Source: Seonamhaeicola aphaedonensis (GTDB lineage: Bacteria > Bacteroidota > Bacteroidia > Flavobacteriales > Flavobacteriaceae). Taken from it: a DNA stretch of 64,000 bases. Within the stretch, counting starts at the first letter, position 1; each line of letters begins with the position of its first letter. The stretch is from NCBI RefSeq assembly GCF_003386195.1, contig NZ_QRDX01000003.1, forward strand, positions 186,001 through 250,000, in the 5' to 3' direction. Positions 52,410-61,510 of the stretch are shown piece by piece. The notes beneath the pieces were generated by a model that was given only the letters and a program-made list of their open reading frames with translations, ran no database searches and was not told the DNA's origin. The position numbers and the translations under genes were made by a program.

Positions 52410-53399
52410 ATGTATCCACTTAGAAGAAATAGAAGATTAAGAACCAACGAAGCCATTCGCTCCTTAGTTCGTGAAACCATCATAACCCCAAACGATTTTT
52501 TAGTACCACTATTTGTGGTTGAAGGCAAAGGTGTGAAAGATGAAATTCCATCTATGCCCAACTACTTTCGGTATAGTTTAGATTTACTGGAAAACGAGGT
52601 AAAGGAACTTTGGAAATTGGGATTAAAATCGGTATTGCTTTTTGTAAAAGTACCAGACAACTTAAAAGACAATGCAGGAAAAGAAGCCCTAAATCCCAAC
52701 GGACTCATGCAACGTGCCATCAAAACTGTTAAAAATGTGTGTCCGGATATGTTAGTAATGACCGATGTGGCTTTGGATCCTTATTCTGCTTATGGGCATG
52801 ATGGCATTATTGAAAACGGACAAATTATTAACGATGAAACTGCTGAAGTCTTAGCCGAAATGAGTGTATCACATGCTCAAGCAGGAGCCGATTTTATAGC
52901 ACCAAGCGATATGATGGATGGTCGTATTTTAACCATACGGGAGGCTTTAGAAGATGAAGGCTTTATCAATACAGGTATTATGAGTTATTCGGCTAAATAC
53001 GCTTCGGCATTCTATGGGCCTTTCCGTGATGCTTTAGATTCTGCTCCTGTGGATATTCAAGATATTCCAAAAGACAAAAAAACCTACCAAATGGACTATG
53101 CCAACAGATTTGAAGCTGTACGTGAAACTGAAATGGATATCGACGAAGGTGCAGACATTGTTATGGTAAAACCTGGTATTTCATATTTAGATATTGTGAG
53201 AGAAATAAAAAATGATGTCGATGTACCTGTAGCTGTTTATCAGGTTTCTGGAGAGTATGCCATGATAAAAGCCGCTGCCGAAAAAGGTTGGTTAGACCAC
53301 GACCAAATTATGATGGAAACTACTATGGCTTTTAAACGCGCTGGGGCAGACGTTATAGCATCTTACTTCGCCAAGGATGTCGTAAAATTAATTTATTAG
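52410..53399 (+). CDS. hemB: Delta-aminolevulinic acid dehydratase (porphobilinogen synthase)
   Basis: 329 residues. It condenses two 5-aminolevulinate into porphobilinogen. The Schiff-base lysines are in MSYSAKYASAFYGPF and DIVMVKPGISYLD. The metal region reads MTDVALDPYSAYGHDG, with Asp instead of the Cys triad, so it is a Mg-dependent rather than Zn-dependent type. It is the last gene of the haem operon, 27 bases after hemF. Confidence 0.97.
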   Translation: MYPLRRNRRLRTNEAIRSLVRETIITPNDFLVPLFVVEGKGVKDEIPSMPNYFRYSLDLLENEVKELWKLGLKSVLLFVKVPDNLKDNAGKEALNPNGLMQRAIKTVKNVCPDMLVMTDVALDPYSAYGHDGIIENGQIINDETAEVLAEMSVSHAQAGADFIAPSDMMDGRILTIREALEDEGFINTGIMSYSAKYASAFYGPFRDALDSAPVDIQDIPKDKKTYQMDYANRFEAVRETEMDIDEGADIVMVKPGISYLDIVREIKNDVDVPVAVYQVSGEYAMIKAAAEKGWLDHDQIMMETTMAFKRAGADVIASYFAKDVVKLIY

Positions 53400-53486
53400 T
53401 AAAAAATATAGTTAATACCCTGAGGGCCGTGTCTGCCTAAAGGTAAGCATTCAAAGGGATGCAAAAGATGTTGTGAAGTTGCTTTC

Positions 53487-56321
53487 TTAGTTATTATCTA
53501 ATTTCTTCTCAACTGTGTATAAAGTTTCATAATACCCTATTTTACCATCGGGTGTAATGGCTTCAATAATTATTTTTTTGTCGCCAATACCATCGTCGTT
53601 ATAAAATTCAATTTGCGCCTCTCCTTTTTTGTTGGTGTAGATTGAAGGCTCCCAGTGAATTAAAGAACGTAAATCTGGTATATCCCAATCTTCTGGTTTT
53701 AAAACATCATATTTAGGCGCATAAAACTCACGTTTAACTGAGAATCCAGAAATTTTTCCTTTGTATATCCCTTTTGGTGATGACAGAGCAGACATGCCAA
53801 CACCTCCATAAGTATAAATACTTATAATCCCAACTAAAGGTATAGCAGGTCTATCAAAAAAACCATTTCTTGGAAAAGCCTCTTGAAAATAGTGTAAAAC
53901 AGCTCCACTTGGTTTTCTTAATATTTCAACACTTTTAATGTTTTCTACGGAGAGGAAGGGCAACAATGGGTAGTCTATTCCTTCTACTATTTCCCCATCA
54001 ATAAATACAAAAGCAACATTGGTTTCTGCAATTTTTGGAACTTCAAGAGATGGAACAATAGTATCTACTGGAGTAAAAGAAGGATCTTGTTTAAGCCCAA
54101 AAGCTTCAGAAGGATAACGTACATTTTCGAAATAAATATCGTCCGGAAATTTTACACGAAGTAGGTCGTAAAGGCCAGACATCCATTCCTCTTCCTCCTG
54201 TAACAGTTCTTCGTTCTCGATTACCACATCGGGAGGCCCGTGCAATTTGAATAGTTTTTCGCGTTCTGGGGTTACATTGTATCCTGTAAGTTCCACCGCA
54301 TCGAGTTCTACCGTATCATCAGAGAGTTTAAAACCTGCTACTGCTCGTTTTTCTTCTCGTTTATCTATTATAAACTCAGTGACCACGGTATCAGGTAATA
54401 CAGTCACTTCTTTTCTTTCATATGCTATTTTAGGTGAAGGGATTGGCTTGTCCAGTTCAATGTTGAAACTTTTGGCCTTGCCCCTACTATTGGTAGACTG
54501 AATAAGTACTTCCAGTTCATCGGCATAATGGTTTCCTAGATTAAAAGTAAACTTCCCTAAACTATCCGTTTCTTGTTTATACACCGCTAAAGGAGGTTTT
54601 GTAATCAAAGTCAGATCAACATTCTTTTTAGGTGGTTTGTTTTGATTAAAAATAGATCCAACACTTCCAGACAACAATAGATCTGATTCAGGTTTAAATT
54701 CAAAGTTTTTGTCTATCCTATTGTTATCATAAATATACTCCCGCCAACCCTGTGTGAGCATAAGCGCCTCTAAATCTCGTTTTTTTAGGGTGTTATCATC
54801 TTTAAAATAATAGTTGGGGTTCTCAATAAATCCTTTTAATTCTGAATTCAACAAAAAATAGGATAGTATATTGGGTTGATATTCTTGAAAAGCTCCCAAT
54901 TTATTTTTATCTAATATCAATGCAGAAAAATTAGCCTCCACAGGGTTATGGTTATCAAAAACCGATATATTCAAAACTGTTTTATCACGTTGCTCATAAA
55001 GTTTTTTGTTAGTTTTTGCTGTTACGTTAAGTATTTTTTCTTCATCGAAATTAAAAAATAAGCGTTCTGAAATTGGGTTATACTTATCATTAAACAAAGT
55101 AATATTAACAATGCCATTGGGGAGTAGGCTTTTTTTAATTAGAGCTTCATGTGTTCCGTTCTTTAAAAGAAAAGCATGTTTTTGGACTAAAGCGCCTCGA
55201 CTTCTTAATTGAACAAATAGGCTATCACTATTTTTTTCATTACTTCTTATCTTTAAATTTATAAATTCTTTGGTTTCTATGGTGTTTAACAAGTAACCCT
55301 GTGATTCTACTTTTGGCAACGGGTACTTATAAACAACTTTGTTATCTCCTATAATTTTCCCAAAATAGGTTTTACTTTTTTCAGGCTTAAAAAATGTAAA
55401 TCCCATTCCTAGTTTATTAGTGGTAAAAGGTGTAATTATACTATCGGTTTCATCCACAATATAACCACTAACAACGGCTCCCAACCCTTTATAATTTATG
55501 GCCTTATAAGCTACTTTATTTACAAAGCCATCTATCATTTTTCCGCCTTCTGGAAAAAACTGCAAGTCTAAAAAGTCTTTATTTAAAGCAATGGTTTTAG
55601 AGTATGTACTTTCCGCCTTGTGTTTGAAGTTCTTCAATTTGGTGTCTTCTAACTTAACCTTTAGTTGTACATTTATTAGATCTTTAGGTAAGGTGTACTC
55701 AAAAGCGTATTGCTGGTTTTCTCTTTTAACGTCAATAGAGTCCTGAAATTTTTCTGATTGAAGGTAAACTTTTAACTCCTTATTATAGTTGTTTTTAATA
55801 CTTTCAGGATGTATCGTAGCAGCTATTTTTAGTAGGTTCTCTTTCGTTTCTGTAATTACTATATCTGAGATAACCTCTTTTGAATTAGAAATCTTTAAGG
55901 AGACTACATCTATGTATTGTTTGAAAATAAAATCCTCTTTAAAATTTCTATTCCAAGTGGTGTAGGCTCTTATTAAATAACGTCCAGGAAATAACCTTTC
56001 ATCAAGCTCAAAAAAACTATCTGTTATACCATTTTCTAGCTTAAGCTTTTTTGATTTCACAATATTTTCATCAAAATCAATAAGCTCCATATGTAAAATA
56101 CCACTTATATTCGAGGGCTGATTTAAAGTATTGGTAACAATAGCTTTAAACCAAATAGTTTCACCTGTTGCAAAAATGGTGTTACTAAGTTGTAGGTATA
56201 TTTTTTCAGCAAACGTATGTCTGGTATTTTGATGAAAAGATTTGTTATCTTGGGAATACCCCAACATAAAAACTAACAATAAAGCCCAATTTAAAAAACA
56301 GGAAATACTTTGTTTTTTCAA
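53487..56321 (-). CDS. MG2-domain outer-membrane protein with plug-like domain
   Basis: 944 residues with signal peptide (LLLVFMLGYSQ). N-terminal macroglobulin MG2-type domain (about 38-130, TFAEKIYLQLSNTIFATGETIWFK) followed by several beta-sandwich repeats. A plug-like segment near 750-860 has VAFVFIDGEIVEGIDYPLLP and NIKSVEILRKPSGAV. The C-terminus is a beta domain (GEAQIEFYNDDGIGDKKIII). There is no beta barrel. Similar proteins are common in Bacteroidota beside transporters, and their role is unclear. Single gene, convergent with hemB. Confidence 0.82.
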   Translation of the reverse strand: MKKQSISCFLNWALLLVFMLGYSQDNKSFHQNTRHTFAEKIYLQLSNTIFATGETIWFKAIVTNTLNQPSNISGILHMELIDFDENIVKSKKLKLENGITDSFFELDERLFPGRYLIRAYTTWNRNFKEDFIFKQYIDVVSLKISNSKEVISDIVITETKENLLKIAATIHPESIKNNYNKELKVYLQSEKFQDSIDVKRENQQYAFEYTLPKDLINVQLKVKLEDTKLKNFKHKAESTYSKTIALNKDFLDLQFFPEGGKMIDGFVNKVAYKAINYKGLGAVVSGYIVDETDSIITPFTTNKLGMGFTFFKPEKSKTYFGKIIGDNKVVYKYPLPKVESQGYLLNTIETKEFINLKIRSNEKNSDSLFVQLRSRGALVQKHAFLLKNGTHEALIKKSLLPNGIVNITLFNDKYNPISERLFFNFDEEKILNVTAKTNKKLYEQRDKTVLNISVFDNHNPVEANFSALILDKNKLGAFQEYQPNILSYFLLNSELKGFIENPNYYFKDDNTLKKRDLEALMLTQGWREYIYDNNRIDKNFEFKPESDLLLSGSVGSIFNQNKPPKKNVDLTLITKPPLAVYKQETDSLGKFTFNLGNHYADELEVLIQSTNSRGKAKSFNIELDKPIPSPKIAYERKEVTVLPDTVVTEFIIDKREEKRAVAGFKLSDDTVELDAVELTGYNVTPEREKLFKLHGPPDVVIENEELLQEEEEWMSGLYDLLRVKFPDDIYFENVRYPSEAFGLKQDPSFTPVDTIVPSLEVPKIAETNVAFVFIDGEIVEGIDYPLLPFLSVENIKSVEILRKPSGAVLHYFQEAFPRNGFFDRPAIPLVGIISIYTYGGVGMSALSSPKGIYKGKISGFSVKREFYAPKYDVLKPEDWDIPDLRSLIHWEPSIYTNKKGEAQIEFYNDDGIGDKKIIIEAITPDGKIGYYETLYTVEKKLDNN

Positions 56322-56425
56322 AATTTATGCACTTTTTTTATTAAAGATAAGTCAAAATCTAACTGGCTTATAAATATTTTGTATTAATTAACTTTTGTAA
56401 ATTAGCCTAATCAAAACCCTATTGC

Positions 56426-57502
56426 ATGAGCGCACTCATATTTTGGGCAACCATTTCTATTTTCTTTTCCTTTTTATGTTCTATTCTTGAGGCTGTTTTA
56501 TTAAGCGTAACGCCTACATTTATTAATGTTAAAAAGCAAGAAGGCAAGGACTATGCCTCTACTTTAGAAATACTAAAAAAAGATGTTGACAAACCCCTGA
56601 TAGCCATTCTTACGTTAAATACTATTGCACATACTTTAGGCGCAATGATGGTAGGTGTTGAGGCTGAAAGTTTAGATTATAAAATTGAACTTTTTGGTAT
56701 CAATACCGTAGGTATTGTATCGGCAATTATGACCTTTTTAATTTTGGTTGCTTCAGAAATTATTCCAAAAACCATTGGTGCTACCTATTGGAAAGGGTTG
56801 GCAAATTTTGCGTCAAAAGCATTAATAATCATGATTTTCCCATTAAAATGGACAGGGATTTTATGGTTTTTACAACTCACTACCAAACTTATTGGTGGTA
56901 AAGGTCACGGTAGTATTTTAAGTAGAGAAGGTTTTATGGCCATGACCGATATGGCTCATGAAGAAGGGGTGTTTCAAAAAAACGAAAGTATTATTATAAA
57001 AAATCTGCTAACGTTTAAAGAGGTATCTGCAAAAGATGTCATGACCCCCAGAACTATCATGCAAATTGAGAATGGAACGACTACCGTTGAAAATTTCTTT
57101 AAAAGAAATTTGAATTTACGGTTTTCCAGAATACCTATATATTCAGGTAATACGGATAATATTACGGGACTCGTTTTAAAGGACGAAATTTTTAAAGAAA
57201 TGGCTTTAGACAACGGTTCTAAAACCCTTTCAGACTTAAAACGACATATTATTGTAGTGCATAGAAACTTACCCATACCAACATTATTTGAAAAGCTAGT
57301 TGAAAGCAAAAACCACATGGCTTTGGTTGTAGATGAATACGGTTCTGTTAGTGGTTTGGTTACTATGGAAGATGTGATTGAAACCCTTCTAGGGCTTGAA
57401 ATTATGGACGAAAGTGATAACGTATCCGATCTTCAAGTACAAGCCCGAAAAAACTGGGAAGCCCGAGCCAAAAAGTTAGGACTTCTTAAAGATGAAGACT
57501 AA
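56426..57502 (+). CDS. CNNM/CorC-type transporter (DUF21 plus CBS pair)
   Basis: 358 residues: N-terminal DUF21 membrane domain (about 1-190, four segments, PLIAILTLNTIAHTLGAMM) and two CBS domains (about 200-345: VMTPRTIMQIENGTT and ALVVDEYGSVSGLVTMEDV). The family exports or imports Mg2+ and Co2+ in bacteria and animals (CorB/CorC). No C-terminal transporter-associated domain is present, so it is a short form. Its stop overlaps the next gene's start by one base. Confidence 0.9.
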   Translation: MSALIFWATISIFFSFLCSILEAVLLSVTPTFINVKKQEGKDYASTLEILKKDVDKPLIAILTLNTIAHTLGAMMVGVEAESLDYKIELFGINTVGIVSAIMTFLILVASEIIPKTIGATYWKGLANFASKALIIMIFPLKWTGILWFLQLTTKLIGGKGHGSILSREGFMAMTDMAHEEGVFQKNESIIIKNLLTFKEVSAKDVMTPRTIMQIENGTTTVENFFKRNLNLRFSRIPIYSGNTDNITGLVLKDEIFKEMALDNGSKTLSDLKRHIIVVHRNLPIPTLFEKLVESKNHMALVVDEYGSVSGLVTMEDVIETLLGLEIMDESDNVSDLQVQARKNWEARAKKLGLLKDED

Positions 57503-58032
57503 TGGAGGAATGCATCATCAATACGCCTTTAGGTTTTACCAAAATTACAGGTGATCTTGATGGCATTAATTCCGTTACTGTTTTAAACACAGAAGAAAAG
57601 ACTACGGATATCATTCCTGAAATTTTGGAAGATTGTGTAATGCAATTAAATGAATACTTTGAAGGGTCACGTAAACAATTCAGTTTAAAACTCAACCCTC
57701 AGGGTACTGATTTTCAAAAAAAAGTTTGGAAACAATTAGAAAAAATCCCTTACGGAAAAACACTGTCATATCTAGAAATTTCTAAACTATTAGGCGATTC
57801 TAAGGCTATAAGAGCAGTGGCAAATGCTAACGGTAAAAATCCACTTTGGATCATTATACCTTGTCATCGCGTTATAGGTTCTGATGGTCGTTTAACAGGT
57901 TATGCGGGTGGATTACACCGAAAGCAATGGTTGCTTAATCATGAAAGTCCTTTTAAACAACTGTCTTTTTTTTTAAGGTCTCTAATAGTACAGAATTTTA
58001 TTATCTTTAGTTTCAACATTAAACTTATGTAA
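57502..58032 (+). CDS. ogt: Methylated-DNA--protein-cysteine methyltransferase
   Basis: 176 residues. It removes methyl groups from O6-methylguanine in a suicide reaction. Acceptor C121 in IIIPCHRVIGSDG; GGLHRKQWLL and ANANGKNPLWI also conserved. Family members end near LLNHE-plus-6; here the frame runs 22 residues beyond KQLSFF because of a run of nine T (57966-57974). With eight T the frame would stop directly after SFF. The extra hydrophobic tail is probably a slippage mutation or sequencing slip. Confidence 0.93.
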   Translation: MEECIINTPLGFTKITGDLDGINSVTVLNTEEKTTDIIPEILEDCVMQLNEYFEGSRKQFSLKLNPQGTDFQKKVWKQLEKIPYGKTLSYLEISKLLGDSKAIRAVANANGKNPLWIIIPCHRVIGSDGRLTGYAGGLHRKQWLLNHESPFKQLSFFLRSLIVQNFIIFSFNIKLM

Positions 58033-60444
58033 ATGAAATTTCTTAAGTTCATTATTTCTGCTTCATTCCTAGTAGTGGTTTTTTATGTTTTAAATAACCC
58101 AATAGGTTCCGTTCCTCCAATGGGTAAATTTTTAAATCCAACTACAGGGGTTTGGCAGAACGAACAGGACGATTTTGCTGTAAAAAACATTCAAATTGAC
58201 GGCTTAAAGGACCCAGTAACAGTTCATTACGACAAGCATCTCATCCCTCATGTTTTTGCTCAAAATGATTTAGATTTATATAAAGCCCAAGGTTATATAA
58301 CTGCCAAACATCGGTTATGGCAAATGGAATTTCAAACCCACGCGGCGGCTGGCAGACTATCTGAAATTGTTGGCGAAAAGGCTTTAGATTATGACAGGAC
58401 TCAAAGACGAAAAGGATTAGGTTTTGGTGCAGAAAACAGCCTTGAAAAAATAAAAGAAGACCCAGAATCTTTAGCCGCTCTTCAGGCTTATAGTGATGGC
58501 GTAAATAGTTACATCAACAAATTGCAGCTTAAAGATTACCCCGTTGAATATAAACTTTTAAGTTATAGCCCCGAGCCGTGGTCTATTGAAAAAACCATGT
58601 ATTTATTAATGTATATGACCGATATGTTATGTGGTCGTGATACCGATTTGGAATACACTAATGCACTTAGAAAACTAGGTAAGGAGCGCTTTGACTTTCT
58701 ATATCCTGATTTCTACGATTTTGATGATCCTGTAATCCCAACAGAAACCGATTGGAGTTTTATCGATATACCAATTACTCAAATCCCCCATGGTGAGTTA
58801 CCGTTGGATACTATTACTCAAATCATGGAAAAACCCCATCCTAATAACGGAAGTAATAATTGGGCGGTTGCTCCTAAAAAATCGTATTCAGGGAATCCTA
58901 TTTTGGCTAATGATCCACATTTGGGACTTAACTTACCTTCTCTTTGGTTTATTATGCAATTGGCAACGCCTGAGCATAATGCCTTTGGCGCAACACTCCC
59001 CGGTACTTTAGCAATTATTTCAGGTTTTAACAATTACATAGCATGGGGTGAAACTAATGCCACAAGAGACGTAAAAGATTGGTACAAAATTGAATTTCAG
59101 AATGAAAATAGAACCCAATACAAATATGGGAACGAATGGAGAAACACTTCGTTAAGAATTGAAGAAATAAAAATAAAAGGTAAAGAAACCTTTTTAGATT
59201 CTGTTATTTACACGCATTATGGCCCCGTTAGTTATGACCAAAATTTTAAAGGCAATGGTAAAAAGAAAGTGGGTTATGCTATGAGATGGGCTGGTCATAA
59301 CTCAGGAAATCTTCAAAACACATTTTTAAAGCTTAATAAAGCAAAAGATTATAATGATTATTTAGATGCTATTATAGGATGGGGCGCTCCAGCACAAAAC
59401 TTTGTGTTTGCATCCGCTGACGGTGATATTGCACTTTGGGTTCAAGGTAAATTTCCCAATAAATGGAAAGGACAAGGCAAGTTTCTAATGGATGGCAGCA
59501 ACCCTAATCACGATTGGCAAAGTTTTATTCCTCAAAATTATAATGCTCATACCAAAAATCCAGAACGTGGTTTTGTGAGTTCTGCAAATCAACATCCTGT
59601 AGATACATCGTATCCTTTTTATGTGTTTAATGATGGTTATGAAGCTTATAGAAACCGTGTGATTAATGACTTTTTCAGGTCTAAGGATAAGTTTGATATT
59701 CAAGATTTTAAAGACCTTCAGAATAACAATTTCAATTTAAAAGCTTCAGAACTATTACCCTATATGATTAAAAATATAGATGCTTCGGCGCTTTCAAGTG
59801 AAGAGAAAGAGCTTTTGAATATTGTTAAGTTTTGGGATTTCAATAATACTATTAACCAATTAGCCCCAAGTATTTGGGATACATGGTGGCGGGAGTTATT
59901 CAACTTGATTTGGCATGATATTGATGTTGAAGATGCAGAATTAGGAAGAACTTTTACCTATAATACCATTAATCTTTTAAAAAATTATCCAGACGATGAC
60001 ATCATGGATATCACTAACACCTCAGAAAAAGAAACATCACATGATTTATTTTTAATCAGTTTTAAACAAACGGTTAAAAAACTTTTAGACTGGAAATCTG
60101 AAAATGGCGATTTCAATTGGGCAGCTTACAAACAGCCTTATGTTGGACATTTATTGCAGGCGCTCCCTGCGTTTTCAAGATTTAACATTCCTATTGGTGG
60201 TGATAGAAATACAGTGAATGCCTCCGATGTAAATCATGGTCCCTCTTGGAGAATGATTGTAGAGATGAGTACTCCTCCTAAAGCTTTAGGTATTTATCCA
60301 GGAGGTCAATCAGGAAACCCTGGAAGTAAATTCTATGATAATTTTATTGATGATTGGGCTATGGGCAATTATTTAGATCTAAACTTTATTCAAGACCAAA
60401 ATAACACAGATGGCATTGTAGTAACTCAAACCTTAACCCCATGA
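58033..60444 (+). CDS. Penicillin-acylase-family hydrolase, exported
   Basis: 803 residues. Membrane anchor or signal at FLKFIISASFLVVVFYVL. The Ntn-hydrolase precursor contains the self-cleavage site in HPNNGSNNWAV (Ser about 273 becomes the N-terminal nucleophile of the beta chain) and FNIPIGGDRNTVNAS near the end. The family hydrolyses amide bonds such as beta-lactam side chains, acyl-homoserine lactones or N-acyl amino acids; the substrate is unknown. A weak promoter-like TATCTTTA lies inside the ogt tail. Confidence 0.92.
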   Translation: MKFLKFIISASFLVVVFYVLNNPIGSVPPMGKFLNPTTGVWQNEQDDFAVKNIQIDGLKDPVTVHYDKHLIPHVFAQNDLDLYKAQGYITAKHRLWQMEFQTHAAAGRLSEIVGEKALDYDRTQRRKGLGFGAENSLEKIKEDPESLAALQAYSDGVNSYINKLQLKDYPVEYKLLSYSPEPWSIEKTMYLLMYMTDMLCGRDTDLEYTNALRKLGKERFDFLYPDFYDFDDPVIPTETDWSFIDIPITQIPHGELPLDTITQIMEKPHPNNGSNNWAVAPKKSYSGNPILANDPHLGLNLPSLWFIMQLATPEHNAFGATLPGTLAIISGFNNYIAWGETNATRDVKDWYKIEFQNENRTQYKYGNEWRNTSLRIEEIKIKGKETFLDSVIYTHYGPVSYDQNFKGNGKKKVGYAMRWAGHNSGNLQNTFLKLNKAKDYNDYLDAIIGWGAPAQNFVFASADGDIALWVQGKFPNKWKGQGKFLMDGSNPNHDWQSFIPQNYNAHTKNPERGFVSSANQHPVDTSYPFYVFNDGYEAYRNRVINDFFRSKDKFDIQDFKDLQNNNFNLKASELLPYMIKNIDASALSSEEKELLNIVKFWDFNNTINQLAPSIWDTWWRELFNLIWHDIDVEDAELGRTFTYNTINLLKNYPDDDIMDITNTSEKETSHDLFLISFKQTVKKLLDWKSENGDFNWAAYKQPYVGHLLQALPAFSRFNIPIGGDRNTVNASDVNHGPSWRMIVEMSTPPKALGIYPGGQSGNPGSKFYDNFIDDWAMGNYLDLNFIQDQNNTDGIVVTQTLTP

Positions 60445-60800
60445 ACCGAAAATTTTTAAACTTCATTACCACCATAATTTTGGCACTTATTTTGTCACAG
60501 TTTTTACCTTGGTGGTCAGTTATGGTAGCGGCTTTTATAACATCATTTATTTTTGGCCTAAAAAAAGGCTCTGTATTTTGTATTCCATTTATAGCCATTG
60601 CCCTTTTATGGATGCTTCATGCTTTTTGGTTAAGCACTAGCAATGATTTTACACTTGCAAGAAAGATTGCAGTATTATTGCCTTTGGGAGGTAACCCTCA
60701 TACTTTAATTTTTGTTACAGGCATTATAGGAGGTATTGCAGCAGGGGTTTCTGGAATATTTGGTAAACAATGTTCACTTATTATAAACAGTAAAAAATGA
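60441..60800 (+). CDS. Small membrane protein, unknown function
   Basis: 119 residues with about four membrane helices (ITTIILALILSQFLPWW, VMVAAFITSFIFGL, VFCIPFIAIALLWMLHAFWL, LIFVTGIIGGIAAGVSGIFG). Start overlaps the end of the acylase gene by four bases (ATGA junction), and its own stop overlaps the next gene, so it is translated with its neighbours. No family recognised. Confidence 0.8.
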   Translation: MNRKFLNFITTIILALILSQFLPWWSVMVAAFITSFIFGLKKGSVFCIPFIAIALLWMLHAFWLSTSNDFTLARKIAVLLPLGGNPHTLIFVTGIIGGIAAGVSGIFGKQCSLIINSKK

Positions 60801-61510
60801 TTACTAAAGTAAACCTAGAAAATATACTATTCTTAGATATAGAAACCGTTCCCGAACATCAATATTTCTCAGATTTAGATGAAGAAAAACAAGCGCTTTG
60901 GGAAAACAAATCACAATATCAACGAAAAGACGACTTTACTGCTGAAGAGTTTTACGAGCGTGCAGGTATTTGGGCAGAATTTGGAAAAATTATCTGTATT
61001 TCTGTTGGGTATTTTAACATGCAAGGTGATATAAGAAAATTTAGAGTTACTTCTTTTTATGGTGATGAAATTAAAATTCTAAAAGATTTTAAAAACCTTT
61101 TGATTTCCCATTTCAGCCAAAATAAACATTTACTATGCGCCCACAATGGAAAAGAATTCGACTTTCCGTACATTGCTCGCCGAATGATCATCAATAACAT
61201 AGAATTACCTTATAAGTTAAACCTCTTTGGCAAAAAACCTTGGGAAGTTCCTCATCTAGATACTTTAGAATTATGGAAGTTTGGCGATTATAAAACCTAT
61301 ACATCCCTGAAATTGCTAACCAATGTTTTAGGAATTCCTTCTCCAAAAGATGATATTGATGGTAGCGAAGTATATGGTGTTTACTATAAAGAGAAAAACA
61401 TTGATAGAATCATTCAATATTGCGAAAAAGACACCATTGCTGTTGCGCAAATCTTTCTAAGGTTTCAAGGCGATGATATTTTAGATGACGATGAAATTAT
61501 CCATATTTAA
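60797..61510 (+). CDS. DEDDy 3'-5' exonuclease-like protein
   Basis: 237 residues of the ribonuclease-H-like exonuclease fold. Exo I FLDIETVPE (D and E), Exo II LLCAHNGKEFDFPYIARRM (Asp), Exo III YCEKDTIAVAQI (Y-x3-D). It is close to the PolB-type proofreading exonuclease group, here stand-alone. Overlaps the previous gene by four bases and the ABC gene by one base. Nucleic acid substrate unknown. Confidence 0.88.
   Translation: MITKVNLENILFLDIETVPEHQYFSDLDEEKQALWENKSQYQRKDDFTAEEFYERAGIWAEFGKIICISVGYFNMQGDIRKFRVTSFYGDEIKILKDFKNLLISHFSQNKHLLCAHNGKEFDFPYIARRMIINNIELPYKLNLFGKKPWEVPHLDTLELWKFGDYKTYTSLKLLTNVLGIPSPKDDIDGSEVYGVYYKEKNIDRIIQYCEKDTIAVAQIFLRFQGDDILDDDEIIHI

Noticed and set aside
58033-60444. 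Penicillin-acylase-like gene as an antibiotic resistance gene
   Set aside because: The family is broad and most members are not linked to resistance; no beta-lactam context is present.
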